Source: Paratinospora sagittata (lineage: Eukaryota > Streptophyta > Magnoliopsida > Ranunculales > Menispermaceae). From it: 64,000 nucleotides of DNA. Below the pieces are notes generated by a model that was not told the DNA's origin, searched no databases, and saw nothing but the letters and a program-made list of their open reading frames with translations. Of the stretch, positions 1-12,105 are shown piece by piece. The stretch's first letter is position 1. Every line of letters begins with the position of its first letter. The position numbers and the translations under genes were made by a program. The stretch covers positions 1 through 64,000 of the forward strand of contig JAYMFD010003772.1 in the NCBI GenBank assembly GCA_035771175.1, given 5' to 3'.

Positions 1-896
1 AGTTTTTCAAGAGAAGAAAGTAATCATTCTTGCCTTTGCAAAAAAAGGCTTCGAATTGAATCAAAATTGCAATCTGTCTTGATGTTCAGCTAGTTCTTCA
101 TTTTATCCCTTGTGTGCTAAGATTTGCAGAGGCTATCCATTGTTTAAAACTCTAACTATATGAAGTGGTCTCGGTAAGATAACATATCAAAGAGGAACAC
201 ATCACCTGTTTTGCATCAAGAACACATCAAACAATAGCTTTCGAATTCTACAAAGATCAAGCTCGAAGAACGAAGACATATCTCATGTCTAATGCATTAC
301 TTTGATCTCTGGTGTGTAAGGTAACCCCTCGATCAATCTTAGCACTAAAACTCTGAAAATTGCAAAGTCTTCGAAATCACTTTCGATATAGTATTTCATT
401 TTTACAAAAATGTTTTCCGAAAGGTTGTAATCATAATTTTAATGAGTTTTGAATTATTTAAAAGTGTTTATTCTTATATCAAAGTGTTTTGAGTCAATGA
501 AATGGTTCTTTAGTGTCAAAATATTAATTTTTCAAAAATAAGGCTATCCTGCAATTGGCACGTCTTAGACTAAAATCTGATATTTCTAACGAGAAAAATG
601 TGGGCACTTCTGCTTGCTCGATTTTTCTATTCCTTCACAGTTTTGCCAGGTTATCTTAATAGAAATATTCTCTAGTAACACCTAGATGATTCCCATTGTC
701 TCGCACGCCCAAAAAACTTTAGATTGAACAATGTTTTGAATTCAAATCATTTTGTACTACTCTTGCTCTTTAACCTTCAACTTCAAATTTTATAAAACAC
801 TCATTCTCTGATTTTGAAAAATACAACACGCACGATATTTGCAAGTTAGATTGAGCTTTTCGAAGAGTTTTTCAAGAGAAGAAAGTAATGATTCTT

Positions 897-914
897 GCCT
901 TTGCAAAAAAAGGC
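897..914. other. Hairpin GCCTTT/AAAGGC, repeated in each monomer
   Basis: GCCTTT, then GCAAAA, then AAAGGC can fold as a perfect 6-bp stem with a 6-base loop. It recurs near offset 30 of almost every copy. The A run varies by one base between copies (for example one A shorter at about 16495, 18242, 42765, 46221 and 47085), which changes loop size but not the stem. It resembles a weak terminator only superficially; nothing suggests transcription. Confidence 0.6.
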
Positions 915-1045
915 TTCGAATTGAATCAAAATTGCAATCTGTCTTGATGTTCAGCTAGTTCTTCATTTTATCCCTTGTGTGCTAAGATTTGCAGAGGCTA
1001 TCCATTGTTTAAAACTCTAAGTATATGAAGTGGTCTCGGTAAGAT

Positions 1046-1094
1046 AACACATCAAAGAGGAACACATCACCTGTTTTGCATCAAGAACACATCA
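1046..1094 (+). repeat. Triplicated 9-bp motif AACACATCA inside the monomer
   Basis: AACACATCA appears at 1046-1054, 1061-1069 and 1086-1094, spaced 15 and 25 bp start to start. The cluster recurs about 180 bp into nearly every copy. Subfamily variants hit single boxes: AACATATCA in copies 1, 10 and 17 (first box), AACGCATCA in copies 28-30 and 34 (third box), and AACCCATCA in the A and C types of the right part (third box). It may be a remnant of a shorter ancestral repeat or a protein-binding cluster; the sequence cannot distinguish these. Confidence 0.65.
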
Positions 1095-1138
1095 AACAAT
1101 AGCTTTCGAATTCTACAATGATCAAGCTCGAAGAACGA

Positions 1139-1165
1139 AGACATATCTCATGTCTAATGCATTAG
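1139..1165. other. Dyad cluster: AGACAT/ATGTCT hairpin overlapping palindrome CTAATGCATTAG
   Basis: AGACAT (1139-1144) pairs with ATGTCT (1150-1155) across ATCTC. Starting at the last two bases of that arm, CTAATGCATTAG (1154-1165) is a perfect 12-bp palindrome. The cluster is kept in most copies. Single substitutions break the palindrome in particular subfamilies: CATTAC in copies 1, 10 and 17; AACGCATT in the P and B types of the right part. The D type (for example 52519-52530) has ATGTATAAGGCATT, which breaks both structures. Confidence 0.65.
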
Positions 1166-1598
1166 TTTGATCTCTGGTGTGTAAGGTAACCCCTCGATCA
1201 ATCTTAGCACTAAAACTCTGAAAATTGCAAAGTCTTCAAAATCACTTTCGATATAGTATTTCATTTTTACAAAAATGTTTTCCGAAAGGTTTTAATAATA
1301 ATTTTAATGAGTTTTGAATTATTTAAAAGTGTTTATTCTTATATCAAAGTGTTTTGAGTCAATGAAATGGTTCTTTAGTGTCAAAATATTAATTTTTCAA
1401 AAATAAGGCTATCCTGCAATTGGCACGTCTTAACTAAAATCTGATATTTCTAACGAGAAAAATGTGGGCACTTCTGCTTGCTCGATTTTTCTATTCCTTC
1501 ACAGTTTTGCCAGGTTATCTTAATTGAAATATTCTCTACTAACACCTAGATGATTCCGATTGTCTCGCACGCCCAAAAAACTTTAGATTGAACAATGT

Positions 1599-1610
1599 TT
1601 TGAATTCAAA
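1599..1610. other. Perfect 12-bp palindrome TTTGAATTCAAA in each monomer
   Basis: TTTGAATTCAAA reads the same on both strands and recurs about 730 bp into essentially every copy, including the most divergent types. It contains one of the two GAATTC sites per monomer. The flanking bases (ATG before, TCATTTT or TTATTTT after) are also highly conserved. Confidence 0.7.
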
Positions 1611-4600
1611 TCATTTTTTAGTACTCTTGCTCTTTAACCTTCAACTTCAAATTTTATAAAACACTCATTCTCTGATTTTCAAAAATTCAACACGCACGAT
1701 ATTTGCAAGTTAGATTGAGCTTTTCGAAGAGTTTTTCAAGAGAAGAAAGTAATGATTCTTGCCTTTGCAAAAAAAGGCTTCGAATTGAATCAAAATTGCA
1801 ATCTGTCTTGATGTTCAGCTAGTTCTTCATTTTATCCCTTGTGTGCGAAGATTTGCAGAGGCTATCCATTGTTTAAAACTCTAAGTATATGAAGTGGTCT
1901 CGATAAGATAACACATCAAAAAGGAACACATCACCTGTTTTGCATCAAGAACACATCAAACAATAGCTTTCGAATTCTACAAAGATCAAGCTCGAAGAAC
2001 GAAGACATATCTCATGTCTAATGCATTAGTTTGATCTCTGGTGTGTAGGGTAACCCCTCGATCAATCTCAGCACTAAAACTCTGAAAATTGCAAAGTCTT
2101 CAAAATCACTTTCGATATAGTATTTTATTTTTACAAAAATATTTTCCGAAAGGTTTTAATCATAATTTTAATGAGTTTTGAATTATTTAAAAGTGTTTAT
2201 TCTTATATCAAAGTGTTTTGAGTCAATGAAATGGTTCTTTAGTGTCAAAATATTAATTTTTCAAAAATAAGGCTATCCTGCAATTGGCACGTCTTAGACT
2301 AAAATCTGATATTTCTAACGAGAAAAATGTGGGCACTTCTGCTTGCTCGATTTTTCTATTCCTTCACAGTTTTGCCAGGTTATCTTAATAGAAATATTCT
2401 CTAGTAACACCTAGATGATTCCCATTGTCTCGCACGCCCAAAAAACTTTAGATTGAACAATGTTTTGAATTCAAATCATTTTGTACTACTCTTGCTCTTT
2501 AACCTTCAACTTCAAATTTTATAAAACACTCATTCTCTGATTTTGAAAAATACAACACGCACGATATTTGCAAGTTAGATTGAGCTTTTCGAAGAGTTTT
2601 TCAAGAGAAGAAAGTAATGATTCTTGCCTTTGCAAAAAAAGGCTTCGAATTGAATCAAAATTGCAATCTGTCTTGATGTTCAGCTAGTTCTTCATTTTAT
2701 CCCTTGTGTGCTAAGATTTGCAGAGGCTATCCATTGTTTAAAACTCTAAGTATATGAAGTGGTCTCGGTAAGATAACACATCAAAGAGGAACACATCACC
2801 TGTTTTGCATCAAGAACACATCAAACAATAGCTTTCGAATTCTACAATGATCAAGCTCGAAGAACGAAGACATATCTCATGTCTAATGCATTAGTTTGAT
2901 CTCTGGTGTGTAAGGTAACCCCTCGATCAATCTTAGCACTAAAACTCTGAAAATTGCAAAGTCTTCAAAATCACTTTCGATATAGTATTTCATTTTTACA
3001 AAAATGTTTTCCGAAAGGTTTTAATAATAATTTTAATGAGTTTTGAATTATTTAAAAGTGTTTATTCTTATATCAAAGTGTTTTGAGTCAATGAAATGGT
3101 TCTTTAGTGTCAAAATATTAATTTTTCAAAAATAAGGCTATCCTGCAATTGGCACGTCTTAACTAAAATCTGATATTTCTAACGAGAAAAATGTGGGCAC
3201 TTCTGCTTGCTCGATTTTTCTATTCCTTCACAGTTTTGCCAGGTTATCTTAATTGAAATATTCTCTACTAACACCTAGATGATTCCGATTGTCTCGCACG
3301 CCCAAAAAACTTTAGATTGAACAATGTTTTGAATTCAAATCATTTTTTAGTACTCTTGCTCTTTAACCTTCAACTTCAAATTTTATAAAACACTCATTCT
3401 CTGATTTTCAAAAATTCAACACGCACGATATTTGCAAGTTAGATTGAGCTTTTCGAAGAGTTTTTCAAGAGAAGAAAGTAATGATTCTTGCCTTTGCAAA
3501 AAAAGGCTTCGAATTGAATCAAAATTGCAATCTGTCTTGATGTTCAGCTAGTTCTTCATTTTATCCCTTGTGTGCGAAGATTTGCAGAGGCTATCCATTG
3601 TTTAAAACTCTAAGTATATGAAGTAGTCTCGATAAGATAACACATCAAAAAGGAACACATCACCTGTTTTGCATCAAGAACACATCAAACAATAGCTTTC
3701 GAATTCTACAAAGATCAAGCTCGAAGGAAGAAGACATATCTCATGTCTAATGCATTAGTTTTATTTCTGGTGTGTAGGGTAACCCCTCGATCAATCTCAG
3801 CACTAAAACTTTGATAATTGCAAAGTCTTCAAAATCACTTTCGATATAGTATTTCATTTTTACAAAAATGTTTTCCGAAAGGTTTTAATCATAATTTTAA
3901 TGAGTTTTGAATTATTTAAAAGTGTTTATTCTTATATCAAAGTGTTTTGAGTCAATGAAATGGTTCTTTAGTGTCAAAATATTAATTTTTCAAAAATAAG
4001 GCTATCCTGCAATTGGCACGTCTTAGACTAAAATCTGATATTTCTAACGAGAAAAATGTGGGCACTTCTGCTTGCTCGATTTTTCTATTCCTTCACAGTT
4101 TTGCCAGGTTATCTTAATAGAAATATTCTCTAGTAACACCTAGATGATTCCCATTGTCTCGCACGCCCAAAAAACTTTAGATTGAACAATGTTTTGAATT
4201 CAAATCATTTTGTACTACTCTTGCTCTTTAACCTTCAACTTCAAATTTTATAAAACACTCATTCTCTGATTTTGAAAAATACAACACGCACGATATTTGC
4301 AAGTTAGATTGAGCTTTTCGAAGAGTTTTTCAAGAGAAGAAAGTAATGATTCTTGCCTTTGCAAAAAAAGGCTTCGAATTGAATCAAAATTGCAATCTGT
4401 CTTGATGTTCAGCTAGTTCTTCATTTTATCCCTTGTGTGCTAAGATTTGCAGAGGCTATCCATTGTTTAAAACTCTAAGTATATGAAGTGGTCTCGGTAA
4501 GATAACACATCAAAGAGGAACACATCACCTGTTTTGCATCAAGAACACATCAAACAATAGCTTTCGAATTCTACAATGATCAAGCTCGAAGAACGAAGAC

Positions 4601-5187
4601 ATATCTCATGTCTAATGCATTAGTTTGATCTCTGGTGTGTAAGGTAACCCCTCGATCAATCTTAGCACTAAAACTCTGAAAATTGCAAAGTCTTCAAAAT
4701 CACTTTCGATATAGTATTTCATTTTTACAAAAATGTTTTCCGAAAGGTTTTAATAATAATTTTAATGAGTTTTGAATTATTTAAAAGTGTTTATTCTTAT
4801 ATCAAAGTGTTTTGAGTCAATGAAATGGTTCTTTAGTGTCAAAATATTAATTTTTCAAAAATAAGGCTATCCTGCAATTGGCACGTCTTAACTAAAATCT
4901 GATATTTCTAACGAGAAAAATGTGGGCACTTCTGCTTGCTCGATTTTTCTATTCCTTCACAGTTTTGCCAGGTTATCTTAATTGAAATATTCTCTACTAA
5001 CACCTAGATGATTCCGATTGTCTCGCACGCCCAAAAAACTTTAGATTGAACAATGTTTTGAATTCAAATCATTTTTTAGTACTCTTGCTCTTTAACCTTC
5101 AACTTCAAATTTTATAAAACACTCATTCTCTGATTTTCAAAAATTCAACACGCACGATATTTGCAAGTTAGATTGAGCTTTTCGAAG

Positions 5188-8100
5188 AGTTTTTCAAGAG
5201 AAGAAAGTAATCATTCTTGCCTTTGCAAAAAAAGGCTTCGAATTGAATCAAAATTTCAATCTGTCTTGATGTTCAGCTAGTTCTTCATTTTATCCCTTGT
5301 GTGCTAAGATTTGCAGAGGCTATCCATTGTTTAAAACTCTAAGTATATGAAGTGGTCTCGGTAAGATAACACATCAAAGAGGAACACATCACCTGTTTTG
5401 CATCAAGAACACATCAAAAATAGCTTTTGAATTCTACAAAGATCAAGCTCGAAGAACGAAGACATATCTCATGTCTAATGCATTAGTTTGATCTCTGGTG
5501 TGTAAGGTAACCCCTCGATCAATCTTAGCACTAAAACTCTAAAAATTGCAAAGTCTTCAAAATCACTTTCGATATAGTATTTCATTTTTACAAAAATGTT
5601 TTCCGAAAGGTTTTAATCATAATTTTAATGAGTTTTGAATTATTTAAAAGTGTTTATTCTTATATCAAAGTGTTTTGAGTCAATGAAATGGTTCTTTAGT
5701 GTCAAAATATTAATTTTTCAAAAATAAGGCTATCCTGCAATTGGCACGTCTTAGACTAAAATCTGATATTTCTAACGAGAAAAATGTGGGCACTTCTGGT
5801 TGCTCGATTTTTCTATTCCTTCACAGTTTTGCCAGGTTACCTTAATCGAAATATTCTCTAGTAACACCTAGATGATTCCCATTGTCTCGCACGCCCAAAA
5901 ACTTTAGATTGAACAATGTTTTGAATTCAAATCATTTTGTACTACTCTTGCTCTTTAACCTTCAACTTCAAATTTTATAAAACACTCACTCTCTGATTTT
6001 GAAAAATACAACACGCACGATATTTGCAAGTTAGATTGAGCTTTTCGAAGAGTTTTTCAAGAGAAGAAAGTAATGATTCTTGCCTTTGCAAAAAAAGGCT
6101 TCGAATTGAATCAAAATTGCAATCTGTCTTGATGTTCAGCTAGTTCTTCATTTTATCCCTTGTGTGCTAAGATTTGCAGAGGCTATCCATTGTTTAAAAC
6201 TCTAAGTATATGAAGTGGTCTCGGTAAGATAACACATCAAAGAGGAACACATCACCTGTTTTGCATCAAGAACACATCAAACAATAGCTTTCGAATTCTA
6301 CAATGATCAAGCTCGAAGAACGAAGACATATCTCATGTCTAATGCATTAGTTTGATCTCTGGTGTGTAAGGTAACCCCTCGATCAATCTTAGCACTAAAA
6401 CTCTGAAAATTGCAAAGTCTTCAAAATCACTTTCGATATAGTATTTCATTTTTACAAAAATGTTTTCCGAAAGGTTTTAATAATAATTTTAATGAGTTTT
6501 GAATTATTTAAAAGTGCTTAATCTTATATCAAAGTGTTTTGAGTCAATGAAATGGTTCTTTAGTGTCAAAATATTAATTTTTCAAAAATAAGGCTATCCA
6601 GCAATTTGCACGTCTTAGACTAAAATATGATATTTCTAACGAGAAAAATGTGGGCACTTCTGCTTGCTCGATTTTTCTATTCCTTCACAGTTTTGCCAGG
6701 ATATCTTAATGGAAATATTCTTTAGTAACACCTAGATGATTCCCATTGTCTCGCACGCCCAAAAAACTTTAGATTGAACAATGTTTTGAATTCAAATCAT
6801 TTTGTACTACTCTTGCTCTTTAACCTTCAACTTCAAATTTTGTAAAACACTCATTCTCTGATTTTCAAAAATACAACACGCACGATATTTGCAAGTTAGA
6901 TTGAGCTTTTCGAAGAGTTTTTCAAGAGAAGAATGTAATGATTCTTGCCTTTGCAAAAAAAGGCTTCGAATTGAATCAAAATTGCAATCTGTCTTGATGT
7001 TCAGCTAGTTCTTCATTTTATCCCTTGTGTGCGAAGATTTGCAGAGGCTATCCATTGTTTAAAACTCTAAGTATATGAAGTAGTCTCGATAAGATAACAC
7101 ATCAAAAAGGAACACATCACCTGTTTTGCATCAAGAACACATCAAACAATAGCTTTCGAATTCTACAAAGATCAAGCTCGAAGAAAGAAGACATATCTCA
7201 TGTCTAATGCATTAGTTTTATTTCTGGTGTGTAGGGTAACCCCTCGATCAATCTCAGCACTAAAACTTTGATAATTGCAAAGTCTTCAAAATCACTTTCG
7301 ATATAGTATTTCATTTTTACAAAAATGTTTTCCGAAAGGTTTTAATCATAATTTTAATGAGTTTTGAATTATTTAAAAGTGTTTATTCTTATATCAAAGT
7401 GTTTTGAGTCAATGAAATGGTTCTTTAGTGTCAAAATATTAATTTTTCAAAAATAAGGCTATCCTGCAATTGGCACGTCTTAGACTAAAATCTGATATTT
7501 CTAACGAGAAAAATGTGGGCACTTCTGCTTGCTCGATTTTTCTATTCCTTCACAGTTTTGCCAGGTTATCTTAATTGAAATATTCTCTAGTAGCACCTAG
7601 ATGATTCCCATTGTCTCGCACGCCCAAAAAACTTTAGATTGAACAATGTTTTGAATTCAAATCATTTTTTAGTACTCTTGCTGTTTAACCTTCAACTTCA
7701 AATTTTATAAAACACTCATTCTCTGATTTTCAAAAATTCAACACGCACGATATTTGCAAGTTAGATTGAGCTTTTCGAAGAGTTTTTCAAGAGAAGAAAG
7801 TAATCATTCTTGCCTTTGCAAAAAAAGGCTTCGAATTGAATCAAAATTGCAATCTGTCTTGATGTTCAGCTAGTTCTTCATTTTATCCCTTGTGTGCTAA
7901 GATTTGCAGAGGCTATCCATTGTTTAAAACTCTAAGTAAATGAAGTGGTCTCGGTAAGATAACATATCAAAGAGGAACACATCACCTGTTTTGCATCAAG
8001 AACACATCAAACAATAGCTTTCGAATTCTACAAAGATCAAGCTCGAAGAACGAAGACATATCTCATGTCTAATGCATTACTTTGATCTCTGGTGTGTAAG

Positions 8101-11100
8101 GTAACCCCTCGATCAATCTTAGCACTAAAACTCTGAAAATTGCAAAGTCTTCGAAATCACTTTCGATATAGTATTTCATTTTTACAAAAATGTTTTCCGA
8201 AAGGTTTTAATCATAATTTTAATGAGTTTTGAATTATTTAAAAGTGTTTATTCTTATATCAAAGTGTTTTGAGTCAATGAAATGGTTCTTTAGTGTCAAA
8301 ATATTAATTTTTCAAAAATAAGGCTATCCTGCAATTGGCACGTCTTAGACTAAAATCTGATATTTCTAACGAGAAAAATGTGGGCACTTCTGCTTGCTCG
8401 ATTTTTCTATTCCTTCACAGTTTTGCCAGGTTATCTTAATTGAAATATTCTCTACTAACACCTAGATGATTCCGATTGTCTCGCACGCCCAAAAAACTTT
8501 AGATTGAACAATGTTTTGAATTCAAATCATTTTTTAGTACTCTTGCTCTTTAACCTTCAACTTCAAATTTTATAAAACACTCATTCTCTGATTTTCAAAA
8601 ATTCAACACGCACGATATTTGCAAGTTAGATTGAGCTTTTCGAAGAGTTTTTCAAGAGAAGAAAGTAATCATTCTTGCCTTTGCAAAAAAAGGCTTCGAA
8701 TTGAATCAAAATTTCAATCTGTCTTGATGTTCAGCTAGTTCTTCATTTTATCCCTTGTGTGATAAGATTTGCAGAGGCTATCCATTGTTTAAAACTCTAA
8801 GTATATGAAGTGGTCTCGGTAAGATAACACATCAAAGAGGAACACATCACCTGTTTTGCATCAAGAACACATCAAACAATAGCTTTTGAATTCTACAATG
8901 ATCAAGTTCGAAGAACGAAGACATATCTCATGTCTAATGCATTAGTTTGATCTCTGGTGTGTAAGGTAACCCCTCGATCAATCTTAGCACTAAAACTCTA
9001 AAAATTGCAAAGTCTTCAAAATCACTTTCGATATAGTATTTCATTTTTACAAAAATGTTTTCCGAAAGGTTTTAATCATAATTTTAATGAGTTTTGAATT
9101 ATTTAAAAGTGTTTATTCTTATATCAAAGTGTTTTGAGTCAATGAAATGGTTCTTTAGTGTCAAAATATTAATTTTTCAAAAATAAGGCTATCCTGCAAT
9201 TGGCACGTCTTAGACTAAAATCTGATATTTCTAACGAGAAAAATGTGGGCACTTCTGCTTGCTCGATTTTTCTATTCCTTCACAGTTTTGCCAGGTTACC
9301 TTAATCGAAATATTTTCTAGTAACACCTAGATGATTCCCATTGTCTCGCACGCCCAAAAAACTTTAGATTGAACAATGTTTTGAATTCAAATCATTTTGT
9401 ACTACTCTTGCTCTTTAACCTTCAACTTCAAATTTTATAAAACACTCATTCTCTGATTTTGAAAAATACAACACGCACGATATTTGCAAGTTAGATTGAG
9501 CTTTTCGAAGAGTTTTTCAAGAGAAGAAAGTAATCATTCTTGCCTTTGCAAAAAAAGGCTTCGAATTGAATCAAAATTGCAATCTGTCTTGATGTTCAGC
9601 TAGTTCTTCATTTTATCCCTTGTGTGCTAAGATTTGCAGAGGCTATCCATTGTTTAAAACTCTAAGTATATGAAGTGGTCTCGGTAAGATAACACATCAA
9701 AGAGGAACACATCACCTGTTTTGCATCAAGAACACATCAAACAATAGCTTTCGAATTCTACAATGATCAAGCTCGAAGAACGAAGACATATCTCATGTCT
9801 AATGCATTAGTTTGATCTCTGGTGTGTAAGGTAACCCCTCGATCAATCTTAGCACTAAAACTCTGAAAATTGCAAAGTCTTCAAAATCACTTTCGATATA
9901 GTATTTCATTTTTACAAAAATGTTTTCCGAAAGGTTTTAATAATAATTTTAATGAGTTTTGAATTATTTAAAAGTGTTTATTCTTATATCAAAGTGTTTT
10001 GAGTCAATGAAATGGTTCTTTAGTGTCAAAATATTAATTTTTCAAAAATAAGGCTATCCTGCAATTGGCACGTCTTAGACTAAAATCTGATATTTCTAAC
10101 GAGAAAAATGTGGGCACTTCTGCTTGCTCGATTTTTCTATTCCTTCACAGTTTTGCCAGGTTATCTTAATTGAAATATTCTCTACTAACACCTAGATGAT
10201 TCCGATTGTCTCGCACGCCCAAAAAACTTTAGATTGAACAATGTTTTGAATTCAAATCAATTTTTAGTACTCTTGCTCTTTAACCTTCAACTTCAAATTT
10301 TATAAAACACTCATTCTCTGAATTTCAAAAATTCAACACGCACGATATTTGCAAGTTAGATTGAGCTTTTCGAAGAGTTTTTCAAGAGAAGAAAGTAATC
10401 ATTCTTGCCTTTGCAAAAAAAGGCTTCGAATTGAATCAAAATTTCAATCTGTCTTGATGTTCAGCTAGTTCTTCATTTTATCCCTTGTGTGCTAAGATTT
10501 GCAGAGGCTATCCATTGTTTAAAACTCTAAGTATATGAAGTGGTCTCGGTAAGATAACACATCAAAGAGGAACACATCACCTGTTTTGCATCAAGAACAC
10601 ATCAAACAATAGCTTTTGAATTCTACAATGATCAAGCTCGAAGAACGAAGACATATCTCATGTCTAATGCATTAGTTTGATCTCTGGTGTGTAAGGTAAC
10701 CCCTCGATCAATCTTAGCACTAAAACTCTAAAAATTGCAAAGTCTTCAAAATCACTTTCGATATAGTATTTCATTTTTACAAAAATGTTTTCCGAAAGGT
10801 TTTAATCATAATTTTAATGAGTTTTGAATTATTTAAAAGTGTTTATTCTAATATCAAAGTGTTTTGAGTCAATGAAATGGTTCTTTAGTGTCAAAATATT
10901 AATTTTTCAAAAATAAGGCTATCCTGCAATTGGCACGTCTTAGACTAAAATCTGATATTTCTAACGAGAAAAATGTGGGCACTTCTGCTTGCTCGATTTT
11001 TCTATTCCTTCACAGTTTTGCCAGGTTACCTTAATCGAAATATTCTCTAGTAACACCTAGATGATTCCCATTGTCTCGCACGCCCAAAAAACTTTAGATT

Positions 11101-12105
11101 GAACAATGTTTTGAATTCAAATCATTTTGTACTACTCTTGCTCTTTAACCTTCAACTTCAAATTTTATAAAACACTCATTCTCTGATTTTGAAAAATACA
11201 ACACGCACGATATTTGCAAGTTAGATTGAGCTTTTCGAAGAGTTTTTCAAGAGAAGAAAGTAATGATTCTTGCCTTTGCAAAAAAAGGCTTCGAATTGAA
11301 TCAAAATTGCAATCTGTCTTGATGTTCAGCTAGTTCTTCATTTTATCCCTTGTGTGCGAAGATTTGCAGAGGCTATCCATTGTTTAAAACTCTAAGTATA
11401 TGATGTTGTCTCGGTAAGATAACACATCAAAAAGGAACACATCACCTGTTTTACATCAAGAACACATCAAACAATAGCTTTCGAATTCTACAAAGATCAA
11501 GCTCGAAGAACAAAGGCATATCTCATGTCTAATGCATTAGTTTTAATTCTGGTGTGTAGGGTAACCCCTCGATCAAACTCAGCACTAAAACTCTGAAAAT
11601 TGCAAAGTCTTCAAAATCACTTTCGATATAGTATTTCATTTTTACAAAAATGTTTTCCGAAAGGTTTTAATCATAATTTTAATGAGTTTTGAATTATTTA
11701 AAAGTGTTTATTCTTATATCAAAGTGTTTTGAGTCAATGAAATGGTTCTTTAGTGTCAAAATATTAATTTTTCAAAAATAAGGCTATCCTGCAATTGGCA
11801 CGTCTTAGACTAAAATCTGATATTTCTAACGAGAAAAATGTGGGCACTTCTGCTTGCTCGATTTTTCTATTCCTTCACAGTTTTGCCAGGTTATCTTAAT
11901 TGAAATATTCTCTAGTAACACCTAGATGATTCCCATTGTCTCGCACACCCAAAAAACTTTAGATTGAACAATGTTTTGAATTCAAATCATTTTTTAGTAC
12001 TCTTGCTCTTTAACCTTCAACTTCAAATTTTATAAAACACTCATTCTCTGATTTTCAAAAATTCAACACGCACGATATTTGCAAGTTAGATTGAGCTTTT
12101 CGAAG
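5188..12105 (+). repeat. Mixed zone of the array (copies 7-14)
   Basis: Units start at 5188 (863 bp), 6051, 6916, 7781, 8646, 9511, 10376 and 11241 (865 bp each). Copies 7, 11 and 13 form one type (AAAATTTCAATC, CTAAAAATTGC, GTTACCTTAATCG). Copy 9 matches copy 5 of the left zone through AGTAGTCTCG, TTTTATTTCTGG and CTTTGATAATTG, and copy 10 matches copy 1 in its first half (CATTACTTTG, CTTCGAAATC). The pairs 5/9 and 7/11 suggest an older four-monomer period overlaid on the dimer. Copy 8 carries an unusual second half, described separately. Copy 14 has a private TGATGTTGTCTCGG. There is no gene. Confidence 0.75.

Larger units (their letters stand above)
866..1729 (+). repeat. Representative 864-bp monomer used to place internal motifs
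   Basis: This even-type copy is used as the reference for motifs found in nearly all units. GCCTTT at 897-902 and AAAGGC at 909-914 form a 6-bp stem with a 6-base loop. AACACATCA occurs three times, at 1046-1054, 1061-1069 and 1086-1094. AGACAT at 1139-1144 and ATGTCT at 1150-1155 form a 6-bp stem with a 5-base loop, overlapping the perfect 12-bp palindrome CTAATGCATTAG at 1154-1165. A second perfect 12-bp palindrome, TTTGAATTCAAA, lies at 1599-1610. GAATTC occurs twice (1108-1113 and 1602-1607), so an EcoRI digest should give fragments near 494 and 371 bp from most units. No splice, promoter or translation signal is recognisable. Confidence 0.85.
1..5187 (+). repeat. Dimeric higher-order zone (copies 1-6), period about 1729 bp
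   Basis: Units start at 1, 866, 1730, 2595, 3459 and 4324, with lengths alternating 865 and 864. Even copies (866, 2595, 4324) look essentially identical. They share ACAATGATC, TAATAATAATTTT, CTTAACTAAA (2-bp deletion relative to CTTAGACTAAA), TCTACTAAC, GATTCCGATTG and TTTTTTAGTACTC. Odd copies (1, 1730, 3459) share a second half with TTAATAGAAAT, CTAGTAACAC and TTTGTACTACTC, but differ more in the first half: copy 5 has AGTAGTCTCG, GGAAGAAGAC, TTTTATTTCTGG and CTTTGATAATTG. The alternation means the amplified unit here was a pair of monomers. There is no gene or other element in this stretch. Confidence 0.85.

Noticed and set aside
897..914. GCCTTT/AAAGGC hairpin as a transcription terminator
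   Set aside because: The stem is only 6 bp, no T run follows, and no gene lies upstream. It is kept only as a structural motif.
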